DNA from: Aerococcus viridans
GTDB lineage: Bacteria; Bacillota; Bacilli; Lactobacillales; Aerococcaceae
Assembly (NCBI RefSeq): GCF_002083135.2
Contig: NZ_NBTM02000001.1
Coordinates: forward strand, 1,860,001-1,924,000
Length of the DNA stretch: 64,000 nt
Direction of reading: 5' to 3'
Shown here: positions 29,396 through 38,781 of the stretch, one piece after another
Layout of the letters: each line of letters opens with the position of its first letter
How positions within the stretch are numbered: the first letter of the stretch is position 1
The notes under the pieces: model-generated
What the model was told of the DNA's origin: nothing
The model's input: the letters and a program-made list of their open reading frames with translations, nothing else
The model's database searches: none
Position numbers and translations under genes: made by a program

Positions 29396-30685
29396 TTATT
29401 GGTTTAACTCTTGGTAAATGCTAGCAAAATCATCCGCAAATTTTTCTAGCGGGTAGGCTGCTTCTTTACCAGAGACCATGTGTTTGATAGTAATTTGGTT
29501 ATTTTCCAATTCAGATTCCCCAATAGTAACAACCAAGTCTGCACCTAGTTTATTGGCATCTCTAAATTGTTTTTTAGGTTTGGCACCCGAGAAGTTTCGG
29601 TCAGCTGAAAAACCAGCATGACGAACATGTTGCAAGACTTTCATTGCTGCTTCATCCGTACCGTCTCCGATATTCACTACATAAACGTCAAGTTCATGCA
29701 TGGCTGGTACTTGGACTTCTTGCGCCTTCATCAATAAGATTAAACGCTCGATTCCTAAACCGAAACCAAAGCCTGGAGCAGATTCTTTACCATCTGAAAT
29801 CTCTTGAACTAGACCATCATAGTTACCCCCACCACAAATTGTTGATTGGGCACCAAAGACTTTGTCTTCAGACATGATTTCAAAGATTGTGTCTTGATAG
29901 TAGTCTAAACCACGTACCATATTTGGATCGATTTCAAATTCAATACCTAAGGCTGTCAATAAAGATTGCACTTCATTAAATCGTTTAGTTGATTCTTCAG
30001 AAAGGTAATCTAAGATTGATGGCGCATTGGCCACCATTTCGATATCTTTTTTATCTTTTGAATCCAATACACGTAACGGATTTTTATGTAGACGTGTTTT
30101 CGAATCTTCAGATAATTCATCCGTAAATGGTGTTAGATAGTCTATTAGAGCTTGGCGGTAAGCAAGTCGCGAACTGGTGTCCCCTAATGAATTGATCACT
30201 AGCTTGATATGTTGGATATTTAGCGATTTAAATAGATCCATTGCTAAAGCAATCGTTTCTACATCTTTGGCAGCATTTGCTTCCCCAAATACTTCAACCC
30301 CAATTTGGTGGAATTGGCGTAAACGGCCGCTTTGTGGTCTTTCATAACGGAACATTGGTCCCATATAATAAACTTTATAAGGTTTCACCTGTTCAGGTGC
30401 GTATAATTTATTTTCCACATATGCCCGGACGATTGGTGCTGTCCCCTCTGGTTTCAAGGCAATATGACGGTCACCCTTGTCATAAAAGTCATACATTTCT
30501 TTAGACACTACATCTGTTGTTTCTCCTACACCACGGGAAAATAATTCATAACTTTCAAACATGGGTGTACGAATCTCAAAATAACGATATTGGTTTAGAA
30601 TTCTTCTGGCAGTTTCTTCAATATAATGCCATAGATTCATATCTTCAGGTAAGATGTCTGCAGTCCCTTTTGGTCGTTGAATCAC
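29396..30685 (-). CDS. hisS: histidyl-tRNA synthetase
   Basis: Class II synthetase of 429 residues. [11 protein letters not shown] opens the protein, followed by [10 protein letters not shown] (motif 1), the histidine motifs [12 protein letters not shown] and GGGNYDGL, and the C-terminal anticodon-binding domain. It is first in a hisS-aspS operon, the usual Firmicutes pair, and has a T-box leader upstream. Confidence 0.97.
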   Translation of the reverse strand: MIQRPKGTADILPEDMNLWHYIEETARRILNQYRYFEIRTPMFESYELFSRGVGETTDVVSKEMYDFYDKGDRHIALKPEGTAPIVRAYVENKLYAPEQVKPYKVYYMGPMFRYERPQSGRLRQFHQIGVEVFGEANAAKDVETIALAMDLFKSLNIQHIKLVINSLGDTSSRLAYRQALIDYLTPFTDELSEDSKTRLHKNPLRVLDSKDKKDIEMVANAPSILDYLSEESTKRFNEVQSLLTALGIEFEIDPNMVRGLDYYQDTIFEIMSEDKVFGAQSTICGGGNYDGLVQEISDGKESAPGFGFGLGIERLILLMKAQEVQVPAMHELDVYVVNIGDGTDEAAMKVLQHVRHAGFSADRNFSGAKPKKQFRDANKLGADLVVTIGESELENNQITIKHMVSGKEAAYPLEKFADDFASIYQELNQ

Positions 30686-30704
30686 AATACCCCTCCTTTA
30701 AAAT

Positions 30705-30948
30705 AAAAATAAAAAACTCGCCATTACATTCCAACGATAGGAATATAAGGACGAGTTAACTTCGTGGTACCACCTTAATTTCAACAGCTATGGCTGTTGC
30801 TCGACGCGTAACGTGCGTGACGGAATAGCTTTGCACTATTCTCCTCCAGAGTGTTTGCAAATAAATGACATTGAGCATTCTCACCCGTTAGCTCTCTCTA
30901 GAAATGTCGACAATTATTCTTGCTCTTTCATTGGATTATTCGTTCCCT
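30705..30948 (-). promoter_or_regulatory. T-box riboswitch of hisS-aspS
   Basis: The T-box sequence TAAGGTGGTACCACG (complement near 30763-30777) precedes the terminator, where AACTCGTCC pairs with GGCGAGTT around the ATTCC/GGAAT arm and is followed by TTTTTTA. The leader is about 240 bases long. It should sense uncharged tRNA, most likely tRNA-His, given the first gene. Confidence 0.93.
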
Positions 30949-30950
30949 AT

Positions 30951-30977
30951 CTTATATCAAAACAAAAAAAGTGTCAA
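30951..30977 (-). promoter_or_regulatory. probable hisS promoter
   Basis: TTGACA (complement of 30972-30977) and TATAAG (complement of 30951-30956) are present on the minus strand, but the spacer is only 15 bases. The -10 assignment is therefore tentative. Confidence 0.5.
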
Positions 30978-31105
30978 GATAGTATATTTTCTAGTTGTTC
31001 ATTTATCACAAGAAAGGTAAACTGAGTTATAATAATGCCAAATTTTAGCAAAAATATAAAATTTTTCTACCGGAATTTCTGGTGAACTACTGAGGTGTAC
31101 GCGAA

Positions 31106-32461
31106 TTGACAGATCATTCTGAGAACCACTTCCAACAAAATAAAGTAGTCTACCTACTCTACCTTATTTTTGTAACAGGAATCGTTGGTTTCTCCTCATT
31201 ACAATTATATCAATACAACAAAGCATCCTATAAAGAACTATCTACCAATGTTGTCAACCTTCGTGAAGGACCTGGGATAACTTATGATATTAAAGACCAA
31301 CTTGACGGCAGTAATCCTTATCGAATACTTAGACAAGAAAATAATTGGTACTATGTCCTACTTGATAACAATGAAGTAGGTTGGATACCAACTTGGTTAG
31401 CTGATAACCAAGATATCGATTCCTCTGATTTCATTGCCACAACCTTAGTAGATGATATTCAAATCTACGAAGAAAACACAGAGGACGCAACAGTCTTAAC
31501 ATCTGCAGAAAAGAATTCAAAATACCAAATCTTACACCAAGCGGATGGTTGGGCTCAAATTCAACTTTCTGGTGAAATTGGTTGGGTGAAACAAACAGGA
31601 ATCGATGTGACACCAGGAACAATTGCCTACGATGAGCATACTGAAATCACAGAAGAAGAACAATCCACTTACGATGTATTCCTATCTGATTATGACTTTA
31701 CTGTCAAGGCAACTGCAGATGGGGTAAATATACGTAGCGAAGCCAATAAAGACTCTGAAATCTTAGCCAAAGGTGCCCTAAACGAACAATTTGCCTACCT
31801 TGGTCAAGAAAATGAATACTACCATGTTCGTTCAGTCGATGGTACTGAGGGTTATATCGTTAACTGGTTATCAGAAAGTGATTCAACTGCTATGGCGGAT
31901 AAGGCAAAAGCGGCGGAAGCAACCAGTACATTAGCTGGCCGTACCATAGTATTAGACCCAGGTCACGGTGGTATCGATCCAGGTGCTGTAACAGACGGTC
32001 TATATGAAAAAGAAGTCACCTTACAAACTGCTCTAACCGTTAAGGAAAAACTTGAAGCAGCAGGCGTAAATGTGATTTTAACTCGAGATGATGATTCAGA
32101 TGTTGCTTTAGCTGATATTCCATATACAGCCAATCAGGCAGATGCTGACCTATTGATTTCCTTCCACTATGATGCAATTGAATCAACAGGTGCATCCGGC
32201 ACAACAGCTTACTACTACGGCGACGATTCCATCCCAGTAGCCCAAGAGATTCAAGCCCAATTAATGGAACAATTGCCATTAGAATCTAACGGCGTTAAAT
32301 TCGGTGACTTCCAAGTCATCCGGGAATTAGCCGGCGAAGGTGTCCTACTAGAACTTGGATACATGTCAACACCAAGTGACGTGGCCATATTCAGTCAAGA
32401 AGAATACTGGAACCAAGTTGCCGACGCCATATACAACGCTTTAGTGATATACTATCAATAA
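31106..32461 (+). CDS. N-acetylmuramoyl-L-alanine amidase with SH3b repeats
   Basis: A peptidoglycan hydrolase that cuts the amide between N-acetylmuramate and L-alanine. An N-terminal membrane anchor (about 14-34) is followed by three SH3b-like repeats (about 45-98, 112-165, 200-255; VNLREGP and VNIRSEA mark the first and third). A zinc amidase_3 domain (279-449) ends the protein, with ligands His287 (DPGHGG), Glu301 or 303 and His354 (SFHYD), and catalytic Glu416 (LLELGYMS). Translation starts at a TTG eight bases after GAGGTG. The gene is alone on the plus strand, opposite the hisS leader. Confidence 0.92.
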   Translation: MTDHSENHFQQNKVVYLLYLIFVTGIVGFSSLQLYQYNKASYKELSTNVVNLREGPGITYDIKDQLDGSNPYRILRQENNWYYVLLDNNEVGWIPTWLADNQDIDSSDFIATTLVDDIQIYEENTEDATVLTSAEKNSKYQILHQADGWAQIQLSGEIGWVKQTGIDVTPGTIAYDEHTEITEEEQSTYDVFLSDYDFTVKATADGVNIRSEANKDSEILAKGALNEQFAYLGQENEYYHVRSVDGTEGYIVNWLSESDSTAMADKAKAAEATSTLAGRTIVLDPGHGGIDPGAVTDGLYEKEVTLQTALTVKEKLEAAGVNVILTRDDDSDVALADIPYTANQADADLLISFHYDAIESTGASGTTAYYYGDDSIPVAQEIQAQLMEQLPLESNGVKFGDFQVIRELAGEGVLLELGYMSTPSDVAIFSQEEYWNQVADAIYNALVIYYQ

Positions 32462-32489
32462 TTGATTTTTAATCATTGATGCCAAAATA

Positions 32490-32536
32490 AGAAAAATACC
32501 GATTGCCGGAAATTCTCTAGCAGTCGGTATTTTTTT
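32490..32536. terminator. amidase terminator
   Basis: AAAATACCGA pairs with TCGGTATTTT, followed by TTTT; the complementary A-run also serves the minus-strand dtd gene. Confidence 0.8.
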
Positions 32537-32573
32537 CTGTTTAATCTAATAAAGCTTTATTCTAAGCATCATA

Positions 32574-33023
32574 CTAAGCTTCATCCGAGTCTAATATGAT
32601 GGTCACTGGACCGTCATTGATTAATGATACCTGCATATCAGCACCAAACTCACCTTCAGCAACCTTTAACCCATATTCATTGCGCAATGTTTCATTTAAT
32701 AATTGGTACATTCTATCGCCATGGTCTGGTTTGGCGGCATCGATAAATGATGGACGGTTGCCTTTTTTAGTTCTGGCATAAAGAGTAAATTGCGAAATAG
32801 ATAATATCTCACCTGACACCTGGTCGATGTTTAGGTTCAATTTATCATCCTCGTCAGCGAAAATCCGCATATTAGCAATCTTTCTAGCCATATATGCCAC
32901 CGTCTCCACCGTGTCTTCATCATGAACACCTACTAGAAGCACGAACCCTTTATTAATTTCACCAACAACTTTTTCATCAATGGCAACGTTAGCTTGGCTA
33001 ACTCTTTGCACGATAATTCGCAT
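32574..33023 (-). CDS. dtd: D-aminoacyl-tRNA deacylase
   Basis: Removes D-amino acids (and glycine from tRNA-Ala). The 149-residue sequence has the signatures SQFTLYA and GPVTIILDS, the latter carrying the cross-subunit Gly-Pro. [13 protein letters not shown] is the standard N-terminus. It is downstream of rsh by about 40 bases, as in most Firmicutes, and probably co-transcribed with it. Confidence 0.96.
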   Translation of the reverse strand: MRIIVQRVSQANVAIDEKVVGEINKGFVLLVGVHDEDTVETVAYMARKIANMRIFADEDDKLNLNIDQVSGEILSISQFTLYARTKKGNRPSFIDAAKPDHGDRMYQLLNETLRNEYGLKVAEGEFGADMQVSLINDGPVTIILDSDEA

Positions 33024-33065
33024 CCAAACCCTCCATTAAATTACTCATTACTATCAATTTTTACT

Positions 33066-35321
33066 TTATTCTTTAGCACGGGTAACAGTATAAACATCCG
33101 GAATATTCTTCACCCGGTCGATAACCTTATCTAGTTGATTGACGTTTTGAATGACAAAACGTAGCCTCACTTTAACAGAGTTATCGTCATGGTTCACGTT
33201 ACCGTTAATATTAGTGACTGATCCAGCAATCGGTGTAATGATCTGTAGCACTTCATTTAAGAAACCAGATCGGTCCTCACCTTCAACCACAATTTCCACT
33301 TCATATTGGTTGTCCACATTCTTGTTGGCATCTTCCCATTCGACTGGAATCAAGCGGTCTTGTTGATCCTCAGGGACTTGCACATTCTTACAGTCTCTAC
33401 GGTGGACGGAAACCCCTCTCCCCTTAGTAATATAACCCACAATATCGTCTCCTGGTACAGGATTACAACAATGGGCTAGACGGACTAGGAGTGAATCTAA
33501 ACCTTCAACAATGACACCAGAACTAGATTTAGACGCTTTACGGCGCACATGACTAGATTGCTTTTGAGTCTTGCTGAGTTTCTTCTGTTCGCCTGATTCT
33601 TTCAGGGTCTCTTCAACGGATTCTCTGTTCTTCTCAGCTGCACGTAACCGGCGTTCCCGCTCAGTTAAACGGTTAGCGACTGCAGTTGATGATAATTCGC
33701 CAAAGCCAATCGCCGCAAACAAGTCTTCTTCAGTCGAGAAGTTGAACCGGTCTAATGTTTTACTGATATCTTCTTTTTTGTAGACATCTTTTAATTTGAA
33801 ACCTAGATTATCAAGGGTTTCTTCAAGCGCATGTCGACCTTGTTCTACCGCTTGGTCACGGTCCTGCAATTTAAAGAATCGCTTGATACGGTTGCGGGCC
33901 CGCGAAGTTTTCACCAAGTTTACCCAGTCACGCGATGGTCCTGCCGAATTCGGTGACGTTAGAATTTCCACGATGTCACCATTTTTCAATTTGTAATTCA
34001 AAGGTTCAATCTTGCCATTAACCTTAGCTCCAATCGTCTTATTCCCGACTTCTGAATGGATAGAGTAAGCAAAGTCTAATGGGTAGGAACCCGCTGGTAA
34101 CTCAGTCACGTCGCCAGTTGGAGTGAATACATAGACATTATCTTGGAAAATGTCCTCTTTCACGCTTTCCATGAAATCGGTGGCATCTTTAGATTCGTCC
34201 TGCAACTCCGCAATTTGGTTAAACCAATCTAGCTGGGCGTCTAAAGGTGAAGCCTCCACCTTTTCATGGTTACCCATTTTGTAAGCCCAATGCGCAGCAA
34301 CCCCGTACTCAGCAACCTCGTGCATTTCGTAGGTTCTAATTTGCACTTCTACTGGGCTTGGCTGGTTACCGACAACCGTCGTATGGATGGACTGGTACAT
34401 GTTGGCTTTTGGCATGGCAATGTAGTCTTTAAATCGGCCTGGCAATGGCTTCCAATTAGTATGGACAATCCCAAGTACTGCATAACAGTCACGAACAGAT
34501 TCCACTAACACCCGGATAGCTTGCAGATCGAAAATCTGGTCGAATTCTTTGCCTTGGTCTTTCATCTTCCGGTAAATAGAATAAATATGTTTAGGTCGAC
34601 CGTAAATTTCAAACTTACCAGTAATAGCCCCCTCTATTTGTGATTCCAATTCGTCAATAGTCGTTTGAATAAATTCTGCTCGCTCGTCGCGTTTTGAATC
34701 TACTAGTTGAACGATTGAGTAATACGATTCTGGATCCATATAGCGAAGCGCTGTATCTTCCAATTCCCATTTAATCTGGTTCATACCTAAGCGGTCAGCT
34801 AGGGGAGCGTAAATTTCTAACGTTTCTGTAGAGATAATCACTTGCTTCTCTGGCTTATGCCATTTTAGGGTCCGCATATTATGCAAACGGTCGGCTAATT
34901 TCACCATAATGACTCGTAAATCGTTGGCCATGGCTAACAACATTTTACGGTGGTTCTCAGCTAATTGCTCTTCATGTGACTTATATTTAAATTTCCCTAA
35001 TTTGGTGACGCCATCTACTAGGGTGGCAATTGTTGGTGAGAAGAAGTAGGCGATATCGTCTAATGAGATACCGGTATCTTCCACAACATCATGCAAGAAC
35101 CCAGTAATGACTGTATCCGGGTCCATTTTCAATTCGGCTAAAATACCTGCTACTTGAACTGGATGTACAAAGTACGGTTCGCCTGATTTTCTGATTTGCT
35201 CAATATGTGCACGTTCAGCAAAGTCTGCTGCCTTCTGGACATAGTCCACCTTCGCTTCAGACATGTAGCTAGCACATAAGGCTAAAACTTCTGCTTTTGT
35301 ATAGTTCTTTTTATTCGGCAT
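33066..35321 (-). CDS. rsh: bifunctional (p)ppGpp synthetase/hydrolase
   Basis: The long RelA/SpoT homologue that makes and degrades (p)ppGpp. The 751 residues carry the HD hydrolase domain (His53, His77-Asp78 in FLHDVVEDT), the synthetase domain (IYRKMKDQGKEFDQIFDLQAIR; VEVQIRTYEMHEVAEYGVAAHW), the TGS domain (VYVFTPTGDV), a zinc-finger region (HCCNPVPGD) and a C-terminal ACT domain. An intact HD motif means hydrolase activity should be retained. Translation starts at an ATG. Confidence 0.97.
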   Translation of the reverse strand: MPNKKNYTKAEVLALCASYMSEAKVDYVQKAADFAERAHIEQIRKSGEPYFVHPVQVAGILAELKMDPDTVITGFLHDVVEDTGISLDDIAYFFSPTIATLVDGVTKLGKFKYKSHEEQLAENHRKMLLAMANDLRVIMVKLADRLHNMRTLKWHKPEKQVIISTETLEIYAPLADRLGMNQIKWELEDTALRYMDPESYYSIVQLVDSKRDERAEFIQTTIDELESQIEGAITGKFEIYGRPKHIYSIYRKMKDQGKEFDQIFDLQAIRVLVESVRDCYAVLGIVHTNWKPLPGRFKDYIAMPKANMYQSIHTTVVGNQPSPVEVQIRTYEMHEVAEYGVAAHWAYKMGNHEKVEASPLDAQLDWFNQIAELQDESKDATDFMESVKEDIFQDNVYVFTPTGDVTELPAGSYPLDFAYSIHSEVGNKTIGAKVNGKIEPLNYKLKNGDIVEILTSPNSAGPSRDWVNLVKTSRARNRIKRFFKLQDRDQAVEQGRHALEETLDNLGFKLKDVYKKEDISKTLDRFNFSTEEDLFAAIGFGELSSTAVANRLTERERRLRAAEKNRESVEETLKESGEQKKLSKTQKQSSHVRRKASKSSSGVIVEGLDSLLVRLAHCCNPVPGDDIVGYITKGRGVSVHRRDCKNVQVPEDQQDRLIPVEWEDANKNVDNQYEVEIVVEGEDRSGFLNEVLQIITPIAGSVTNINGNVNHDDNSVKVRLRFVIQNVNQLDKVIDRVKNIPDVYTVTRAKE

Positions 35322-35430
35322 GTTACCACCTACTTTCCTTGGTATAACTTATATGGTTGGCATCATATTTAGATTGTATATTTCTCCTATCTTACCATAT
35401 AAATGGACTAGAAACCCTATCAAGCCCTTC

Positions 35431-36195
35431 TTAGTCACCTAATAATTCTGTTGCAAATGACAGACTTGATAATAAATATAAGGGTGCTGTTTCTGTCCGT
35501 AAAATCCGTGGCCCTAACCCGCACAAGTGCACATGATCGAATCCGTCAGTGAAGTCGGCAATTTCATCTGAATGAATGCCCCCTTCAGGTCCGGTAATGA
35601 AGGCAATACTTTCTTTGGCTTTTAGTGAGGCATAAGTCTTTGCCAAAAGGGCCGCTTCACCCGACTTGGCCACCTCTTCATAAGCCACGCAAACTTGGTC
35701 AAATTCACCTAGTCTATTTTTTACCATGCTAACACTATGCAAGTCTTCGATGGTTGGGACAAAAGTTCTATGAGATTGCTCAGCAGCTTCCTTGGCAATC
35801 TTTTTCAAACGGTCAATTTTTTTGCCCGCTTTCTTTTGGTCCCATTTAGTGACGGAATACCGCATGGCAACTGGCACAATATGACGGGCCCCTAATTCGG
35901 TGGCCTTTTGTACGATTAAGTCAAGCTTGTCTCCCTTAGGTAGGCCGACAAAGAGTGTGGTATCAACGGGGATTTCTTTATTTTCTTCCCGCAATTCAAC
36001 TAGGCGAAGAACTGCCTTTTTCCCTTCATCAGAAACAAGTTCACCGATGAATACTTGTTCAGTTTGGGTGACTAGAATTACCCGGTCCCCAATCTGCATC
36101 CGCATAACGTTGAGCATATGATGGTAAGCCTCTTTATCCATCTCTATTTGGTCATTTAATTGGGCGGTTTCCTCTTCGATAAAATATCTTTGCAT
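35431..36195 (-). CDS. rsmE: 16S rRNA m3U1498 methyltransferase
   Basis: SPOUT-class methyltransferase for U1498 of 16S rRNA. The 254 residues have an N-terminal PUA-like part (MQRYFIEEE, HHMLNVMRMQIGD) and the knotted C-terminal domain with FITGPEGGIHSDEI and GLGPRILRTETAPL. It begins one base after prmA ends, so the two are coupled in the conserved prmA-rsmE order. Confidence 0.96.
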   Translation of the reverse strand: MQRYFIEEETAQLNDQIEMDKEAYHHMLNVMRMQIGDRVILVTQTEQVFIGELVSDEGKKAVLRLVELREENKEIPVDTTLFVGLPKGDKLDLIVQKATELGARHIVPVAMRYSVTKWDQKKAGKKIDRLKKIAKEAAEQSHRTFVPTIEDLHSVSMVKNRLGEFDQVCVAYEEVAKSGEAALLAKTYASLKAKESIAFITGPEGGIHSDEIADFTDGFDHVHLCGLGPRILRTETAPLYLLSSLSFATELLGD

Positions 36196-36196
36196 C

Positions 36197-37156
36197 TTAA
36201 TCTTGTCCTTTACGGGCTAAAATACCGTACCATTCACCCATGTTCATAACGATTTCAACGGTAAAATCATTGGCGGCAAGTAAGGCCAACATGTCGTCTT
36301 TCTTGTCATGGAAAATACCTGATAGCACCAATTGCCCATCTGCTTTTAGGTTGGTGTATGCTTGCGGGATCAGGGGTTCTAGGATTTCAAATAGGATATT
36401 GGCTGTGATAATATCTACTTGAGTATCGATGCCATTTAGGATGTTGTTTTGGGCAACGGAAATAGCGTCTTCTACATCATTTAAAGCAAAATTATTGCGG
36501 GTAATATCTAAAATGGACCCGTCATAATCATAAGCAGCGACGTCATTAGCGCCTAATTTCTTCGCAGCGATGGCTAAGACACCAGACCCAGTCCCCACAT
36601 CAATGACATCTTCCCCGCCAGCCATAGCGATTTCCAGTAAACGTAATGCCAGCTTAGTGGTTTCATGTGAACCGGTCCCAAAGGCCATACCTGGATCTAG
36701 GAATAAAGTGGTTTTCTTCGAATCAGCTACTTGGTCGTCTTTCTCCCAAATTGGCACAATATCCATAAAGCGCGATACATGGATTGGTTCATAGTAGGCC
36801 TGCCAAGCTGTTTCCCAGTCCTTATCTTCTAAGGGACTGTAGCGGATGTCATGGATAACAATTTGTTGGTCTGCTGCTAATTCTTTATTGTAGTTTGCTT
36901 GGTAGGTTTTGATTTCAGAGATGATGTCTTCGATATTTTTATCGTCTGAAAAGTAACCTAAAACTACCGGGTTAATTTCATAGGTTCCTGGTGCCGGCTG
37001 GTCATTCTTCACTGAACCAAAGCCGTCATCTGACCAGTCAATATAGTCTTGCTCGTCTTTGATGGACACCCCAGCAGAGTCTAAGCCCCACAAAATTTCA
37101 GTTAATAGATTTTCACTTTTATTATCTGTTTCAATTGTTACCTCATACCAAGTCAT
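36197..37156 (-). CDS. prmA: ribosomal protein L11 methyltransferase
   Basis: Trimethylates ribosomal protein L11 with SAM. WYEVTIET opens the protein; the SAM motif DVGTGSGVLAIAAKKLGA and the GMAFGTGSHETT loop are clear. The ATG at 37156 is preferred because GGAG lies at proper distance; the in-frame ATG at 37165 abuts that site. This gives 319 residues. The 5' end overlaps the DUF3013-like gene by about 14 bases. Confidence 0.95.
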   Translation of the reverse strand: MTWYEVTIETDNKSENLLTEILWGLDSAGVSIKDEQDYIDWSDDGFGSVKNDQPAPGTYEINPVVLGYFSDDKNIEDIISEIKTYQANYNKELAADQQIVIHDIRYSPLEDKDWETAWQAYYEPIHVSRFMDIVPIWEKDDQVADSKKTTLFLDPGMAFGTGSHETTKLALRLLEIAMAGGEDVIDVGTGSGVLAIAAKKLGANDVAAYDYDGSILDITRNNFALNDVEDAISVAQNNILNGIDTQVDIITANILFEILEPLIPQAYTNLKADGQLVLSGIFHDKKDDMLALLAANDFTVEIVMNMGEWYGILARKGQD

Positions 37157-37649
37157 TCGTATCATCTCCTAAACATAATAAGCTGTCATCATAGCGCTTA
37201 ATAGCTCTTCTTGTTGTGATCATTTGGTCCACTTCTTCTGCTGGCCATTTCAAATCAACCGCCATCCTTTCCCCTTTAATTAATTCTTTAATTTGCAAAC
37301 GGGCTTCATATAAAAGATGGCTAATTTCTTGGGATAGAATATCTAAGTGCCCCTTTTGAAACTGTTCAGTGTCTTTTGGTTGAATGATAAAAATCCCATT
37401 CTCTGTTTCATTAGCACGTTGATCAGCTGTAAAAATAAACTTCAATTCTAAGTAATCGATGCCTTCTAAAGGCTGGTTATCTTTGTCTAAAAAAGTGATT
37501 TCATCACTGGCAACCACTGGCAGATATGTTTGCAATACCACCTGTTTGGCTACTGATACATAGGATAAACGCCAAGGAATATCAATATGGCTATTCTCTA
37601 ACATTTCTTCAAGAAAAGTGTATACGGTTTGCATCTGTTGATTCCCCAC
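37143..37649 (-). CDS. DUF3013-like protein
   Basis: 168 residues with no catalytic motif I can name. Length, acidic character and position just upstream of prmA agree with the DUF3013 family of Lactobacillales, whose function is unknown; the assignment rests largely on context. Sequence such as WRLSYVSVAKQVVLQTYLP and a helical LSQEISHLLYEARLQIKELI suggests an alpha/beta domain and no membrane segment. It is probably the first gene of the DUF3013-prmA-rsmE operon. Confidence 0.7.
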   Translation of the reverse strand: MGNQQMQTVYTFLEEMLENSHIDIPWRLSYVSVAKQVVLQTYLPVVASDEITFLDKDNQPLEGIDYLELKFIFTADQRANETENGIFIIQPKDTEQFQKGHLDILSQEISHLLYEARLQIKELIKGERMAVDLKWPAEEVDQMITTRRAIKRYDDSLLCLGDDTNDLV

Positions 37650-37725
37650 TTTCGTCTTTTTTAATTATTATAATATACCCACACAAAAATAACTACCGCA
37701 CCAATGTTCTGACGGATTCAATTAG

Positions 37726-37755
37726 GCTATTACTTGCTATTACTTGCTATTACTT
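37726..37755. repeat. three tandem 10-bp repeats
   Basis: GCTATTACTT is repeated three times in tandem, then decays to GCTGTTGAAT. It lies in the gap between the divergent DUF3013-like gene and gpsB. Confidence 0.85.
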
Positions 37756-37801
37756 GCTGTTGAATTTGATAGAAACTTAAACTATTATTATATTACATTT
37801 A

Positions 37802-37829
37802 TTACAAATAATGAAAGCTGTGCTATAAT
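37802..37829 (+). promoter_or_regulatory. gpsB promoter
   Basis: TTACAA at 37802-37807 and a perfect TATAAT at 37824-37829 are 16 bases apart; a ribosome-binding GATGAGGTG follows before the gpsB ATG. Confidence 0.75.
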
Positions 37830-37865
37830 AGAAGTTAGAAATATAAATGATGAGGTGTTATTTAA

Positions 37866-38267
37866 ATGGCCGATCGTAATTTGACGACAAAAGATATTTT
37901 ACAGAAGGAATTTAAACCTGCTCTTCGTGGATTCAACACAGAGGAAGTAGACGAATTCTTAGATTTAATTATTCGTGACTATGAGTCATATGAAAAAGAA
38001 ATTGCCTCACTTAAGAATGAGTTAGAACGTGCAAAACACTCAACTGGTACAAGTGAAAGTGGACGTCAAGCCACTAACCAACGCTCAAAATCTACAACAG
38101 TACCTCAATCAAAAGGGACAACCAACTACGACATTCTACGTCGCTTGTCCAAGTTAGAAAAAGCTGTATTCGGTGGCCAAAACGCCAAAGCCGAAAATAC
38201 AATAGATGCTAGCGAAGAGAACAAAGGCGATACGAAAGATCATACTATTATTTTTGAAAATAACTAG
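37866..38267 (+). CDS. gpsB: cell division protein GpsB
   Basis: DivIVA-like coiled-coil protein that coordinates cell-wall synthases with the division site. The N-terminal DivIVA domain (LTTKDILQKEFKPALRGFN, EVDEFLDLIIRDYE) precedes a coiled coil, a polar linker rich in Ser, Thr and Gln, and a C-terminal helical domain with YDILRRLSKLEKAVFG. The 133 residues are typical. It is directly upstream of the RNase P RNA gene, the standard order in this group. Confidence 0.95.
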   Translation: MADRNLTTKDILQKEFKPALRGFNTEEVDEFLDLIIRDYESYEKEIASLKNELERAKHSTGTSESGRQATNQRSKSTTVPQSKGTTNYDILRRLSKLEKAVFGGQNAKAENTIDASEENKGDTKDHTIIFENN

Positions 38268-38297
38268 TCATTTGGTCACTTTCGTGTTATCATTAGG

Positions 38298-38677
38298 AGT
38301 TGTAAATTTCAGGTAATCGCGGGTATATACTTATACCTGAGGAAAGTCCATGCTCGCACAAGCTGCAACGCTTGTAGTGTTCGTGTTTAGCGAAAAAATA
38401 AGCTAAAGCATTAATTTGACGGCAACAGAACCCACTAAGGTCTTTGGACTATGTGCTAGTAAGTTTGAAAGTGCCACAGAGACGAGTCAACTATGAAAGT
38501 AGTTAAATGGAACGCGGTAAACCCCTCGAGCGAGCAACCCAAACATTGGTAGGGGCGCTCTTTGACTGGAAGCAAACGGAATAAGAGACTAATTATTTAG
38601 TAGACAGATGATTACCGAACCGGTATTAAACCTGTATTACCGGGGAACAGAACATGGCTTATCGAAATTTACAAACA
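38298..38677 (+). ncRNA. rnpB: RNase P RNA (bacterial type B)
   Basis: The catalytic RNA that trims pre-tRNA 5' ends. P1 pairs GTTGTAAATTTC near 38299-38310 with GAAATTTACAAAC near 38664-38676. The universal GAGGAAAGTCCATGCTC element follows the 5' end, and the ACAGAA and GAACAG elements near the 3' end are present. A length of about 380 bases fits the Bacillus-type fold. It lies between gpsB and rlmL and is followed by a strong terminator. Confidence 0.95.
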
Positions 38678-38681
38678 GGCA

Positions 38682-38712
38682 AAAGGTTGGATTCTTTTCC
38701 AACCTTTTTTTA
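38682..38712 (+). terminator. rnpB terminator
   Basis: AAAGGTTGGA pairs with TTCCAACCTTT around TTCTT, followed by a T-run. Confidence 0.9.
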
Positions 38713-38781
38713 TTAAGATGAAATCATGGTAAAATAGTCTTAAATATAAGACGAAGCTTTACCACCCAAAAGGAGTACAAT

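Noticed and set aside
37726-37755. Tandem 10-bp repeats as a CRISPR array or phase-variation tract
   Set aside because: Only three contiguous copies without spacers, not within a coding region or between -35 and -10; too short to support either idea.
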